DNA of 64,000 nt, from positions 3,212,196 to 3,276,195 of the forward strand of contig NC_066851.1 in the NCBI RefSeq assembly GCF_001640805.2, given 5' to 3'. A program made the translations under genes and the position numbers. Positions 1 through 12,257 of this stretch are shown here, in pieces. Source of the stretch: Lates calcarifer (lineage: Eukaryota > Chordata > Actinopteri > Centropomidae). How positions within the stretch are numbered: the stretch's first letter is position 1; every line of letters begins with the position of its first letter. Under the pieces are notes generated by a model. The model was not told the DNA's origin. It saw only the letters and a list, made by a program, of their open reading frames with translations, and searched no databases.

Positions 1-299
1 CTATTTTATGGATTTTTTTTGCTATTAAATGTGCCGTATCCCCTGATTCCATTCATTTTTGTGCAATCAGACGTTTGATTAGCAACCTTTAGGGTTGCTT
101 TAATTGTGTAATTCATCACAGTGACTGTGCCTGTATTCATATTTATCGGTGTTACATTTGTCCGTGTTCAGTTTCATTCAAGCTTCACTTTAACTACATA
201 TTTATATAATGTATGTATGTGTGCACAGGATTTGAGCCAGTGCAAGCACAGTGGTCTGGTCCTTTAATATCAAGGAACTGAGGTGTTTGAGGATGAACT

Positions 300-440
300 G
301 ATTTTACCTGCTGGTGGCTCTGAAAGAAAAGTCAGAGGTCACCAAAGTCATTAGGTTTCATGTTCTAGAGATTTTGGATGTTTGTACAAAAATTAATAAC
401 ATTCAATTTATGGCCTGGTTGAGATTTTTCAGTCGACCAA
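300..440 (+). repeat. Dispersed teleost repeat fragment
   Basis: Contains the phrase GTCACCAAAGTCATTAGG followed by a degenerate 'TGAATGTCTGTACCAAA'-type stretch. It is related to the copy at 7795-8145. Family name not certain. Confidence 0.4.
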
Positions 441-772
441 GTGATCAACCAACATCTGTAGAGCTGTAAATAGAAAGGGAGAAAAGCAGGTAGACAACCA
501 AGTCACACCACACAGCCAACTCCTACTGAACTGATCAATCTGCTGCATCACATTCTGCACTCGTCAAAACTTAAAGAAGCAGTTCCTGTTGTTGACACTG
601 CCAGCGTCAGAGAGAGAGAGGGCTGACGTCACACTGTGAACCACAAAGAGTCATGTAAACACACACAATGTTCTGTGTCTTGTGTTTTATGTTCGTGTTT
701 TAAATTCATCATTTGAGGGTCACAACTAGTTTCATTGTATTCCCGTGCAATGACAAGAAAGGCTCTCTGATT

Positions 773-777
<5 letters not shown>

Positions 778-832
<55 letters not shown>

Positions 833-833
833 A
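778..833. repeat. Compound (TC)n(AC)n microsatellite
   Basis: A run of TC dinucleotides to about 808 followed by AC dinucleotides to 832. Just before it (about 700-775) is a sequence like a LINE 3' tail: a CAATGACAA block followed by GATTCTGATT. Confidence 0.85.
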
Positions 834-1769
834 GAGATACTTTAATGCTGCTGCATGGCTGTAGATAGCAAACACACGTAATTAAAAACATGAGCATTTC
901 AGCATTAGCATTTCAAACTTTTATAAAATACTCTGTCACATTCATCACTGTGAAGATATATCATTTGAACATTTATCATCATGACACAATGCTCTGACCA
1001 AAATGTTAACAGTTCCATAACAAACTGAAGTTTCAACAATAATATTATCTATGTAGCAGTTTCAATTTAATATGTTGGAATTATGTCCAACAATATAGTG
1101 CCATGCATGCATATAGCAACATGTAAACACTGGAGGTTGCCTGATATTATAGTACAGAAGCAGGACAGAGGAAGGAAAGCAGATGCATGCCAACGTTAAA
1201 AACCACAGACTGTCCTTTCAAAGCCCATCACATACTGGCGCACCATTTGCATTCAGTGTCACCATCATGGAAATTTATCCAAAACAGTAACACAAATTTA
1301 AGGTATTGTTCTAGTTAGGATTCAGACTCTTTTAACAAAACAACAATCTTCCTCTTAGAAAAGTTCATTAGCAATGAAATACACCCTTAACATCTCTGTG
1401 TAACAGACATAACTGAGAATTAAATTTACTATGTCAGTAACTGTACAGGTGCATCAAAAGTATTTGACCTTCTAACTGAGCACAATGGTGTTCGTGATAA
1501 TGCAGCTGCAATTGTCCACTTCAAATAAAGCTTTTATTAGATTTTTTCTGAGCTGTTACTTTATTTCATAGGCAAAAAAATACTGTAAAAGTCTTGCAGT
1601 CTTTTTTCAGGGTCAGAAAGAATTGTGTATGGATTAAGCCAGAAATAAACTCATTTGTTACTCTCACTATTAAAGAGTTTCTGTCTATAGATACATCATT
1701 ATAAATACAAGCTAAATAGCATCTTTAAAAGATGACTGTTTCCCCAGCAATATAAGCATAAAAGTATAT

Positions 1770-2915
1770 ATTGGCATCAGAAAGTATTCAACCCCTTCTC
1801 TTTTTGCACATTATATTGTGCTGTAGATCAACCAATATACACTTAATAAGCCAAAATGAGAAAGTGAAAACAAGTTGTGCCAATTTAATTTTAAATTAAT
1901 TAAATGTAATTCTTAATCTAATTCTCACTTATAAAAGTATCCAGATCCTTAATTCAGTGCTTTGTAGTTTTTCCTTAGCTATATGCTTCAGGTCATTGTT
2001 ATGGTGAAGGGTGGGCCCATGGCCCCTGTCTTAGGTCTTGCATGCTGGTTGCAGGTTTTCTTCAAGGACTTCTTCTGTGTTTGGCTGCATTCATCCTTCC
2101 TTCAATTCTGACCAGTCCCCCTGTCCCTGCCACTGAGCAGCACCGCTGCAACATGATGCTGCCACCATCATGCTTCACCATATAGGTATGGTATTAGCCA
2201 GGTGCCTGCTGGTCTCCACACATAGTACTTGGAGTTCTGCCCAGACAGTTCAATTTATGTCTCATCAGACCAGAAAATGTTTTTCCTTGTGATTCAGGAT
2301 TCTTTAAATTTAAATTTATATAATATGATTTATTTAAATTTGGCAAACTTCATGCAGGCTGTCTTTTACTCAAAGAGGCCTGATTAATGGAGTGCTGCTG
2401 GAATGGTTGTCCTTCCAGCAGGTTCTGCCATCTCTGCAGAGGACTTGAAACTCTGTTAGAGTAACTGTTGTTAGTAACTTTGTCACCTTTCTGGCCCTCC
2501 GGTTCTAAACTTCTTCAGTTTCACAATTATTGTAGGCCGCAGTGCCTCTGGGAACGCTCAGCTTTAGAAATAGTTTGATACTGTCTAAAACCACAATTTA
2601 TTGCAGACTTCATGACTTGGTTGTGTCCTGACATGCAGGGTTAACTGTAGGACCTTATACACACAGTTGCGTGTGTAAACTATCCAAACTGTTCATGACC
2701 ACTATTTTTGAGTGCTAAAGAAAAGGATCTGAACATTATACTATAAATGGAGGATTCCAGTTTTCAGATTTCTGTCTGATTTTGTCATTATGGGTTATTG
2801 GGGTATAGATTGATGGGCAAAATGATTATTTTATCCATTCAACATTAAATCTACAACACAATACTTGCAGAAAGTGAAGTGGTCTGAATACTTGATTTGA
2901 AGCCATGCACTGTAC
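1770..2915 (-). mobile_element. Decayed Tc1/mariner-type transposon with both terminal inverted repeats
   Basis: The left end (AGAAAGTATTCAACCCCTTC) and right end (GTGAAGTGGTCTGAATACTT) are inverted copies. Between them, read on the minus strand, lie degraded transposase segments, recognisable on the plus strand as CATGATGCTGCCACCATCA, CTCATCAGACCAGAAAATG and TTAATGGAGTGCTGCTGGAA. It is near full length (about 1.15 kb) but its reading frame is broken many times. Confidence 0.75.
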
Positions 2916-2973
2916 ATATTCCAAAACGTTTCTACTTAGATAGAGTTCACTGACATCAGGAACACTGGGTCAA

Positions 2974-3030
2974 CCTTTATTTTAGAAAAGTTGTAACTGA
3001 TAATAACTAATAAACGTTAAATAATTTATT
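2974..3030 (-). terminator. gpr68: Candidate gpr68 poly(A) signals
   Basis: Two AATAAA hexamers read on the minus strand (3025-3030 and 2976-2981), about 630-680 nt after the gpr68 stop. The hexamer is common by chance in AT-rich DNA. Confidence 0.3.
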
Positions 3031-3658
3031 AACCATTAATAAAGCCATTGCCTTATTATAAAGTGTTACCATAACACTGTTAAATACTGGCAAATTCCCT
3101 CCAAGGCTTCAGGATCCAAATGCAGGTTTTTCTGGCAGTGTTCATCACAGGTGAATAATTATACCCAACCTCCAGTTTGCTCCCATGTCTACACCAAAAT
3201 GTAAACCAGACATTGACAGTGACAAAACAGAAGCCAGATTGATGCTGAACTCTGACACAGTGGCAGCTGCTGTATCCAGAGCTCACAGATATCACTTGAG
3301 AGAGAGAAAAGAAAATGTTTTCACTCCAGTTCCAGTGGATAATAATCATGTGCACACAGCTGGGTGGGGAGCAGGCTCTCATTAGGGCCACTGCCAGATT
3401 GAGCCTTAAAGGCAGGTTAGTTGTGGGTGGTTGATTGTGCGTTCTCCGCTCACTCTTATCTTACTGAATCTGATTCTCAGAATGGTCTGATTGTCAGACT
3501 AAGTAAGTGAAGTAAGGGATGTGCTGCCCTGAGGCCTCTGATAGCATGGTTTCTGATTGGTTCCGGGATTATTTTAGTTGTCAGTCTCTGTCCTTTGGCT
3601 CTGCTCCTCCACGGCTATCATCACACAGCTGGATTTCCCATCACTGTCCACACATTTG

Positions 3659-4023
3659 TCAGTGTTTGTTATTTTGTACGATTAAGGGTATGATGGTTTT
3701 TTCATCAGTCTGTGTGATTAAAATTGTGCTTTTACTGGCCGGGTCTGTTTTTACATTGTTGAGCATGCTGGTGTGCGTGAGCAGCGTCACAGTCGGGTGG
3801 CCATTGTTCTCATCGGTGGCGACCTCATGGGAATCTGTGGCTGGGTTGGCGGGGCTTGAGTTGCCACGGCGACAGCAGCAACAGAGTACTCTGGCGAAGG
3901 GTCGGATTATGGCTCTGTACAGGCCGCGGCGGGCGCTTTCGCTGACAAAGCAGTAGAGAGCAGGGTCGGCCACGCAGTTCAGGGTAGTCAGCAGCAACGA
4001 CAGGTGGTAGTAGTTAAATATTC
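3659..4023 (-). CDS. gpr68: gpr68 coding exon 6 (TM7 and cytoplasmic tail)
   Basis: Completes a Gly codon, then [29 protein letters not shown], a basic helix-8 region [12 protein letters not shown], a CCCC cluster (possible palmitoylation site) and a polar tail ending VQNNKH before TGA at 3659-3661. Confidence 0.92.
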
Positions 4024-6931
4024 CTGGGAAATAAGAACAACAGGCCGTGTGGTTAAGATATGTTTTCAGTCATTCTCGCTGCAACACTTCACAGAGATCT
4101 ATCAGTACCTGCAATAAAGCTGCAGTCCCGCTCCAGCAAGGTGCGCACTAACAAGAAGACATGGTATGGGGAGAAACAGACAAGGAAGATGAGAATGGTG
4201 CTGCTGACTAACTGTCTGATCCTTATCTTCTGAACCGGCTGAGTCCCTGCACTCCGACCCACAGCACGAAGAACACACAGGTAGCTGATCTGGACAGGAA
4301 AAAAAAAGTTATCAGATCCATCAGGATCTTCAAGTCAATACTAACTCCACCTCATATTTCCACTGAATCCATCTCTCTTTCCTTCCTTCTCTCTCCTTCA
4401 TTAACAAAACTGAACTACAACAAGTTTACATCTCAGGAGAGTAATAGATGAAATGCTCATGGTAGTATACACAAAGCAAACATTGAAAAATGTAAAAATA
4501 AAAAAAAACAAAGTTGTGTTTTGCAGCTTTAGAGTTTAAATGGTCTTCTGAGTATCTCTTCTCTCGCATTAGTTCTTTCACTTTTCCCATGATCACAGTG
4601 ATGAGGGGAGATGTGGTGCAGTAAAGCAGGACTGCATTCTGACATTTGCCAGACAGCTGCTGATGTGGCCACAGCTGGCAGTTATAATGGAAGTGATCTC
4701 TGGAGAGTTTCCATACTGGGAAGCTTGGTGTCATCTGCTGTTGGTGTTTCTTATAAACTGAAAAGTATTAAGTCGTCTAACTAATTCTATCAAGTAACCA
4801 CAGGTGGAATTCAATTTTTCATCAATGAACAAAGACATTGGAGTTGGAGTTACCTACAAGTCTAAGCAGCAGAATCCAGGGTTTTTGCCTATGCTGGGTG
4901 TATGATGGCTGAGTGAACACACTGGATGCATGTTCCATGTAACGGATTAGATGCTTTGTTTTAACATGACAAGGTAAGAAATGCTTGATCCCAAGCACTT
5001 GCAGATTTTTGATGCAGATTGACACATGCATTAGTTTGGAGTCTGAAGTGCATCAGAACCAGTTAACAGGGTGTGAAGGTCATTTAAGAAGAATAGATAA
5101 TGATGAACAGATATGTATTAAATATGATCTAACACCATCTTCCCAAAATCTTTTCAGTTAAATATGATCAAAAATACATTTGTAAAAATGTTATCCTACC
5201 GATAGAATGGCCAGTGGGAACATGAAGCCAATGGTGAAACGGTAGTAGTTGACTGGGTACTCCCATGGCTGCATGGGGTAGTGCTCGAAGCACACTGATT
5301 GGTTCTTGCGGTCTTTGCTCAGTTCTTTGTGGCGGAAGAAAACCACACCCACTGCGATCTCCTTCAGCCAGATGATACCACTGACAAGCCACGCTGCATT
5401 CATAGAGCGGAGAGAGGTGAACCTGGAGACATGGAGTCAATCAGGTGATTAGCACCAGCTACACACACACACTCTCCACCACCATAACACTCCCACACTT
5501 TGTTTTGATTTATGTCTGTTGTACATTAAGTTTCTTCTCCATATCTATTTTTATCATGTATATTTGTTTCATCAACAATATTAGACAAGACAAATTGCAT
5601 CAGTACAGAGTAACAGTGGTGAGAAGTTGCAGGAGTTGAGGCATAAACAACTGCTTTAATTTTACCAGTTCTGTTTCAAGATTACCTTAAGGGATGGACC
5701 ACAGCCAGATAACGATCCAAACTGATACAACACAGGAAGCCAATGCTGATGTAGATGTTCTCATAGAGCAGGAAGCCACACAACTGACACAACCATTCCC
5801 TGTGACGCCAGTCATCATCCTGAAACAACAACACACACATACATTCACCAAGCACTATACTAACAATAGATTTTAGAAGATGTTCCTTTGAGATTCAGTC
5901 CATTTTTACATGCTTGCATCTTATCATTGATCTCTATGATTTCGTGTACAAAATATACATACTATTTCAGTTGTATAATACAGTTTTAATAATACTGTTT
6001 TCAGTTTACCTGGAAGATGTACTGGAGCCACAGTGGTAACGATGCCAGGTATAACAGATCAGACACTGTGAGGTTCATTAAATACACTCCCAGCTCATTC
6101 TTCTGCTTCAGCTGTAGAGCAGCGTGGTACAGAGAGTACAAGTTGGAGGGAACACCAACCTAGAATCAAGAATCATTGAGATTATTTTCATTTCCTGCTA
6201 CAGGCAGTTCTGTTCCACACTGTAACCCTCTTCATTACACTCTTACTAAAGCACATGTTGAACACTTTGACTCCCCTCTGCTCAGAGGATAGCAACAAAG
6301 ATTATGCATTTGGTTCGCTGCAGCAATTTTGATGTACTGAACATTTTTAACCGTCCATTGTGAGTCTGATAACGTTAAAGGAGTGAAACGTTTAATTTTT
6401 CAGGACAGAAAGTAAACTGAGATGATCAAGGTGTGACAGACAGAGTGCTGAGGTTGGCACAGGTAAAAATGAACCACATGCTGGGTCAGCAGGTAAAACA
6501 ACTTTTTAAAAACATTTAAACCAGAGTTCATTTTATTTTTATCGTGAGTGCCTCTGACCCCTCAGTTCATCATCATTCCTGACCTGCAGCTGATACCAGT
6601 TTGACATGTGTCACACATAAGACTGCTCATACTGCAGTTCACACAGTTCTACTTCTTCTTAAAGTGTTGATGCTGCAATGGTGTGTTTTCAAGGAGGAAG
6701 TAAGCTTTCTAGGACCTGAGACAGTTTCCTGTGTTACGCAGACCGTAATCTGTGTACCCTTTCCCTTCTCAAAGCCGCACTTTCATAAAATATTCAGATG
6801 TCTCAACAGTTCTGTTCAGTTACTCAGCATCTACACACACTTACCAATAGTACAAGAATATACACGCAGGAGAAGAGGTACTGGTGGATTTCATGGCTGA
6901 TGGTGCAGTTGATCACGTCGGCCTCAGACAT
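3659..6931 (-). CDS. gpr68: GPR68 (OGR1), proton-sensing G-protein-coupled receptor, six coding exons
   Basis: Class A GPCR of the GPR4/GPR65/GPR68/GPR132 acid-sensing group, acting at the plasma membrane. Joining 6845-6931, 6010-6159, 5686-5819, 5200-5422, 4109-4289 and 3659-4023 gives 1,140 nt (379 residues plus stop); all five introns are GT-AG and in phase. Visible marks: sequon NCT at residue 8, NELGVYL after TM1, LYENIYIS and DRY (114-116) in TM3, VCFEHYP in ECL2 with the disulfide Cys168, SPYH at the top of TM6, and NCVADPALY in TM7. CFEHYP followed by NYYRF, and YCFVSE, fit GPR68 better than GPR4 or GPR65. Start: ATG 6931 has A at -3; an in-frame ATG at 6940 would add three residues. 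Human GPR68 has an uninterrupted coding region, so the introns are unusual. The gene lies downstream of ccdc88c on the same strand, as in human. Confidence 0.93.
4109..4289 (-). CDS. gpr68: gpr68 coding exon 5 (ICL3-TM6)
   Basis: 60 codons plus 1 nt. Encodes [20 protein letters not shown] (end of TM5 and ICL3), then [20 protein letters not shown] (TM6) and [10 protein letters not shown] leading to ECL3. Acceptor TGTCCAG, donor GTACTG. Confidence 0.92.
5200..5422 (-). CDS. gpr68: gpr68 coding exon 4 (ICL2-TM5)
   Basis: 1 nt plus 74 codons. Encodes [20 protein letters not shown] (TM4), then [34 protein letters not shown] and [10 protein letters not shown] in TM5. Donor GTAGGA, phase 0. Confidence 0.93.
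5686..5819 (-). CDS. gpr68: gpr68 coding exon 3 (ECL1-TM3, DRY motif)
   Basis: 44 codons plus 2 nt. Begins DDDWRHREW, contains the TM3 cysteine region [15 protein letters not shown] and ends [12 protein letters not shown] with a split Arg codon. The human histidine in QHDNW is aspartate here. Confidence 0.92.
6010..6159 (-). CDS. gpr68: gpr68 coding exon 2 (TM1-TM2)
   Basis: 50 codons, phase 0 at both ends. Encodes [20 protein letters not shown], then [18 protein letters not shown] (TM2) and WLQYIFQ at the start of the first extracellular loop. Acceptor TTCTAG, donor GTAAAC. Confidence 0.92.
6845..6931 (-). CDS. gpr68: gpr68 coding exon 1 (N-terminus, start of TM1)
   Basis: 29 codons from ATG to a donor GTAAGT. 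Encodes [17 protein letters not shown] followed by the first half of TM1. The spacing C-T-I-x-H-x-x-H matches the N-terminal histidine pair of GPR68. Phase 0 junction. Confidence 0.9.
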
Positions 6932-7164
6932 GGTGAACATCAGCACATCCCACTCACATCCACACTACTTCACCTTTAACATGCGCACGCTCACACTAAT
7001 GTTTTCAGACATGTTCACAAATACTCAGAACTATAATGTGACAACACACACACACACACACATAACACAAATCTTCATGGTAGGTTGGAGCAGATGACCT
7101 CAGCTCGTCTCATCTGGTTGAGTGCTGGTCTTGTCTGATTGGGTAATCCAGTTTCATCCGGCCA
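6932..7164 (-). other. gpr68: Probable gpr68 5' UTR segment with upstream ORFs
   Basis: Upstream of the start, an acceptor-like TTCCACAG on the minus strand ends at 7165, so this stretch may be the 5' part of the first coding exon. It holds three short upstream ORFs (7110-7157, 7075-7113 and one starting at 7078 that reads through a TG repeat). This is inference; no transcript evidence is visible. Confidence 0.3.
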
Positions 7165-7239
7165 CTGTGGAACAGAGAAGAATTAATCTTAGTAGAGAGT
7201 AGAAACATCTAACTGTATGTTAGATTTGTCTGTTAGATT

Positions 7240-7690
7240 TGTCATGTCGCCAACTGCATCTTAAAGGACCCCACTCACCCCGGACATCACCTCTCGCCCC
7301 CCCTGCCCTCTGGGAAGAGATTCAGGACAATCAGGACTAAAACTAACAGACTAAGAAACAGCTTCTTCCCATAGGCAGTAAAATGCACCCCCCACCCCCC
7401 CACCCCCAGGACTGTAGTGCAATAACACTTAAGACTGAGGTGCAATAATACCTACCCCCAGGACAATCCCCCCGATTCACCCAGACACCACTTTGCAATG
7501 TTGATTCTGCACTTTACACTCTTTCATTCTATCATTTTGCACTATACCACTGTATATATCATACATATCACTCTATTTTGATTTTTATAAATGTTTTATT
7601 CTTTTGACTTCTTATATTTATCTGTCATTCCAAGAGCTGCTAAATAGTGTTTCATAGTTTTTTGGAATAGTGACAATAAAGACCTATTCT
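7240..7690 (+). mobile_element. 3' end of a non-LTR retrotransposon (LINE)
   Basis: Carries the stretch CTAAGAAACAGCTTCTTCCC, typical of the end of ORF2 in Rex/L2-like fish LINEs, then a C-rich segment, an AT-rich 3' UTR and the tail GTGACAATAAAGACCTATTC. 5' truncated. Confidence 0.6.
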
Positions 7691-7794
7691 ATGTCACTGT
7701 GATGCTCATTGATATGATGATATGATGCAGCAGGATTCCTTTCAAAGCTTAACAAGACAGCCATGCCAGCAGCTCTGTCACACTGTATTATGAA

Positions 7795-8145
7795 CACTCA
7801 GCATCCTGGTTCAGCCTCTTAGCATGCTAACATTTGCTATATAGCACTTCACACAAAACAGAGCTGAGGCTGATGAAAACATCACTGGCCACTAGGACAA
7901 ACTAAACTAAAATTTTGCACATGTGAAAGGGGTCACCAAGGCTATACCAATTTATCCTGAGGGGATCATGAATGTCTGCACTACATTTCATGGTAATCAG
8001 TACAGTAGTTAGGATAATCTGCTCAAACACATAAATGTCAGCCTCATGGTGGTGTTAGCAGAAAAGCAAGGGAGTCACCAGAGTTAGTAGGATTCATCAG
8101 CAGGGGAACAGGAATGTCAGCACAACATTTCCTGGCGATCCACTG
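7795..8145 (+). repeat. Dispersed teleost repeat
   Basis: Recognisable phrases are TTAGCATGCTAACATTTGCT, GAGCTGAGGCTGATG, TTTATCCTGAGGGGATCATG and CCTCATGGTGGTGTTAG. It is a high-copy non-coding fish repeat known to me by sequence; the family name is uncertain. Confidence 0.55.
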
Positions 8146-8179
8146 CCTGTTTCTGTCCCACCAACAAACTGACAACGCC

Positions 8180-10590
8180 ATCCATAAAGCCATGTCATAA
8201 GATGGCTAAAAAAAACAGAACTGTCTGAATGCATTTGACAAGTCATGTTGGCGTACCACTTGGGTATGCTTCATTTAAACTGCTCTCTGTGTGGTGATTG
8301 ACTGTTTCCTCTAAAGTGAAGAAATACTTCCTGTTGAAACAATCATTGTCATCATGTTACTATAATATAATTCAACTGGTGATGGTGTCAGTAATGAAAG
8401 TCTATTATTACCTGTCATGACAGAATCAGTTGAGTCCATTTACTGATATTAGAATATTCAGAATGTTGTGACACTGTGTTGAATTCTAGACTGTATTATT
8501 ATATCAATACCTACTAACCAGAGATATAGCTTTTGCTTTTGAAGATCATGTTATGAAGAAACACATAAAAAATGCTACAAATATTATATCCTTCAACTTT
8601 GGGCCCTCATAGAGATCAAAGCAGAACTCTTGTAAAAGCCACAAAATGATAAGATAAACAATAAGAAATTATTAGAAAGGCCTTCACGCTGGCTGCCAAA
8701 CTGCAGTACGAGGAGTGACACTCAACTACTCCATTTCTGCAAAAATTCAACACTCTCTTTAGTCCAGCTTTGTGCACTTATGAATAGCTACTTGGCTAAA
8801 CAATCAGAGACCCCTCTGTATGATCTATATACAGTGTCTCATCAACACTGGTTACATTATACTAAGATAATCTACTGTAGCTGTTTAACTGAGAGAGCCA
8901 GATCTGATGGTTGTCTGTTTCAGAATATTCTGTTACATCACACAACAAGAGGACGTTCACACGTTGAACCGCTGTTTGCTGACTCATCCTGTCCTCTCTG
9001 GTCAGGGTATGATGTTGTAATGGCCAGGTTCATAAACATTAACAAAATGAGAATCCATTCACTCCAGTGTGAAGACAGTGCTGTTTAATGGGCCATGTCT
9101 ACAAGACAAGTTTATTCTTAAGTATGAAGAATTTGACTTAAAAAAATAAATGCTTACACTAGATTTTAATTGAGGGCTTATAGTACCACCACTCCATATA
9201 ACAGGCAATAAATGTTGTATGCGCAGGAATATTTTAAAGGTGATGCTGAAAAAGCAGGTCAGTAATCATACTTTCAAAAAAAAAGGGCATTTATTAACAT
9301 AAATATTAACACAACAGGAAATTCAATAAAAATGAGTAGAAAAGTTAATTTAAACTGCCCAAATCCAGATGTGTGAAGCTTATAGAGACTCATCTAAGAA
9401 GCATCAAAACTATAATTGAGGACAAAGGGTTGTATTCTCTTGATTTTTAATGTGCAATACTTTCTGAAGCCACTATAAAAGCAGCGTTGCTTCCTTTTTG
9501 TAAACTCCAGTTCCAGTGTAAGACCGAGTCGATAGACAGTGAAGCCTCTGAATATAACCTCTACTATATTTCTTTCTTTGCTTTGGCATACCAACAGTTT
9601 TAGAATGGCTCCATAATAACACACTATAAAACCATTTAGAGCCACTTCAACACTACATACTTTAACCACAAGCATCATCCCTCTTTCTCGCTCTCAGTCT
9701 GTCCTTCTGTATGACTCCGTCTCTAAACAAACCACTGTCAGATTAAGGCAGAGCTGGATATACTGTGCATTCCTTTGGAGTCAAGCTAACCCAAGCTTTT
9801 AACCCTTATTCAGCCAGGTGCCGGGGGTGAATGAGAATCTATAAACATACAGAAATATCAAATGTTTTCACACCTGCACATTTTCACTGACTGACCCTGA
9901 CATAGAGGAGTGAACTTGGGTGAGGTGTCTTGCAACTGAAGGTCAGTGGCTGCAATGCATCATTCAGCCCATATTCACTGTTCACTAGGATACTGACACG
10001 GTGTCATTGTGTTGTGAGTACAGTGTGTGTCAGAGAAATGTAACCAGCTGCTGCATGCGGAAGATGTAAATAGATGTAGTGAACAAAATGCATAGGCAAA
10101 TTTAGGTCAGTTCATCTAAACAGAAAAAAGGACATATGTACCCTCCCTTATGTACTCCCTTACAACTAGCAATAACACATCCAGACTGAACATGTGTACA
10201 GTCTGTTTGATTCATAGAAGATGTGATATTGGAAATGATTTTCCTTCATGCATATGCATGCAAGCAAAGCACTGTAAATGACCACAATTATTTTATCCTC
10301 TGTAAACACTGTGGCATGAGTTAAATGATAATAAGTCTACATCAGGTGCAGCAGTAAGGAACATACAGGTGTTTTTTTTAATCATCTAAATACATCTACT
10401 CCTCATGGGAATTATATTGCCAAGAAAGAGTTTTAGACCAAATGTATTATGTATTATGTCAGTTATCCTCACTATCCTTGTTCTGTTATATTAGCAAACA
10501 AGCAACAAAGCAAGCAAATAACTCAGCTTTTAACAGTTCCTCAATAACATCATATCTGATGTGTTACCAGCACAGCAAGTATTGATTAGA
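8180..10590. other. Intergenic, nothing recognised
   Basis: AT-rich sequence with only short random open frames; the longest (8780-9088 plus, 9394-9678 minus) have no recognisable protein character. Confidence 0.5.
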
Positions 10591-10765
10591 ACCAAGCTGT
10601 TGACAGCTGGACAGATCACCAGTCCATCACAGGGCTGACACACAGAGACAAACAACCAATCACCTTCACACTCACACCTGCGGGCAATTTAGAGTCACCA
10701 ATGAACCTGCATGTGTTTGGACTGTGGGAGGAAGCTGGAGAACCACAAAGGCACAGAGAGAACAT
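10590..10765. repeat. Common teleost interspersed repeat fragment
   Basis: Contains CCAGTCCATCACAGGGCTGA, AATTTAGAGTCACCAATGAA and GTTTGGACTGTGGGAGGAAG in this order, a well-known fish repeat module. Class not assigned. Confidence 0.6.
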
Positions 10766-12225
10766 GTAAACTTTGCTGAGTGGAGTGCAAAGTGACATTT
10801 AAAGAAGGAGTTCACCAAAATAAAAATAAAGTTTACTACAACTGTTACCTTATTTTTCCAGTGGTCTGAAGAGTTAATTTTATTCTGAGCAGGGTGGGCA
10901 GGGGGGTTATGGGGGCTGCAGATGTGGTTACAGCTGCGTCTGCAGCCTGGTTATGTTGGTGTCATGTATTTTGAGTTGGTGACAAAGGGGTACAACTCCA
11001 TCGCACAACTACATCTGATCCTAATTCTGACCTTAATAACAACATATGGTGAATGTTACAGGTTGCTGCAGTTCACCAGGGAGCAGAATACAGCAGATTC
11101 TACTAGTGTTACAGTCATTAAAGAAACCCATGAACAACAGCAACAAAAAAGAATTGTAAATTCCAAGATTAATGTGGGCAGTAACCATCTAAAGTTTCCT
11201 CTAGGTGCTCGCTAAAATAATATCATGGCTGATAGCTGATGATATAGCGTCTCCTGTCAAACTAGCTGCAGCTAGGCTAGCAGGAACGAGTGGTTCTGTT
11301 CAAACAGACAGTCTGGAAATGATAACTGGATTTACTGAGGTGAAACAGTGTGTGCATTACTGCAGGGCAGACTGACATCTTGTGATAGACATCTGTAACC
11401 ATGGTAACTGTACAAAACGATGACAATAGCTGTAGTCTCAACATACTTAAACAACTTAATTAAGAATGGAAATGGAAATGAGACATAACATGTCAGTGAC
11501 AAAAACCTCACTAAACTGGACTTCAGCTTTTGTTGACTATAACTGGATTAAGATTAATGCTAGTTTGTACCTTTAAGAAAAAGAAAATAAGAAAAAGTAG
11601 CTAAATAATATCATAAACAACTGTTTATAGGCCCAGACCAAATAATCAATATAAACCTTCTTTTTGGTGAGTAGTGAAACAAGCTGTAAATCCAGCATTG
11701 ATCTATAGTATATTCTCTTCTATGTTAATATGGAGAACATGTTAGCAAACAGGTGCTTATTTACACACCAGCAGTTACAGGGCAGCATTAGCAGTCATCA
11801 TGTTTCTGGCACCTGATGAATGCTAGTCCAAAGTTCACTCTGTCAGCTCTGTTTGAACCTTTTGTCTGTTTGACCTGCCAGTTTGGACCTGCAGAGGTAG
11901 GTGGTAACTCTGTCATTTGATCCATTCTTCACATAAAAATCTTAATTACAAGGCAGCTTTAATTAGAACCATGATCTCACCCTTAGCTGTGCACAATCCC
12001 AACCCCAATTTCTTAAGCTAAAGCTAAACTTAAACCTGAACCATTAAGCCTATCTTAATACTGACACTACAACCCCACTTGTAACCTCAGCCCCAATCCT
12101 CACTCCTCACCCAAAATGTAGGCATGGATTTTGCTGATAAACAAACTCACCCTGACTACAGAAGTTTCTCTTACCAATGTAAGATTATTATACTGTCATT
12201 TAGTCCTGACAAAGATGGAAGTACA

Positions 12226-12257
<32 letters not shown>

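Larger units (their letters stand above)
1..3658. other. Region downstream of gpr68, no gene seen
   Basis: No coding signal found. It contains a dispersed teleost repeat fragment (about 300-440), a TC/AC microsatellite (778-833) and a decayed Tc1-like element (about 1770-2915). The longest open frames are uninterpretable. Confidence 0.6.

Noticed and set aside
629..897. Open frames reading CVCVCV / ERERER
   Set aside because: Translations of the TC/AC microsatellite at 778-833, not genes.
3519..3956. Plus-strand 145-codon frame
   Set aside because: Antisense shadow of gpr68 coding exon 6.
5694..5876. Plus-strand 60-codon frame
   Set aside because: Lies antisense to gpr68 coding exon 3.
3659..6931. 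Assignment as GPR4 or GPR65
   Set aside because: VCFEHYP...NYYRF, CTIxHxIHQ and YCFVSE match GPR68 more closely, and synteny agrees.
9394..9678. Minus-strand 94-codon frame in the intergenic gap
   Set aside because: No domain, no splice context, composition typical of random AT-rich DNA.
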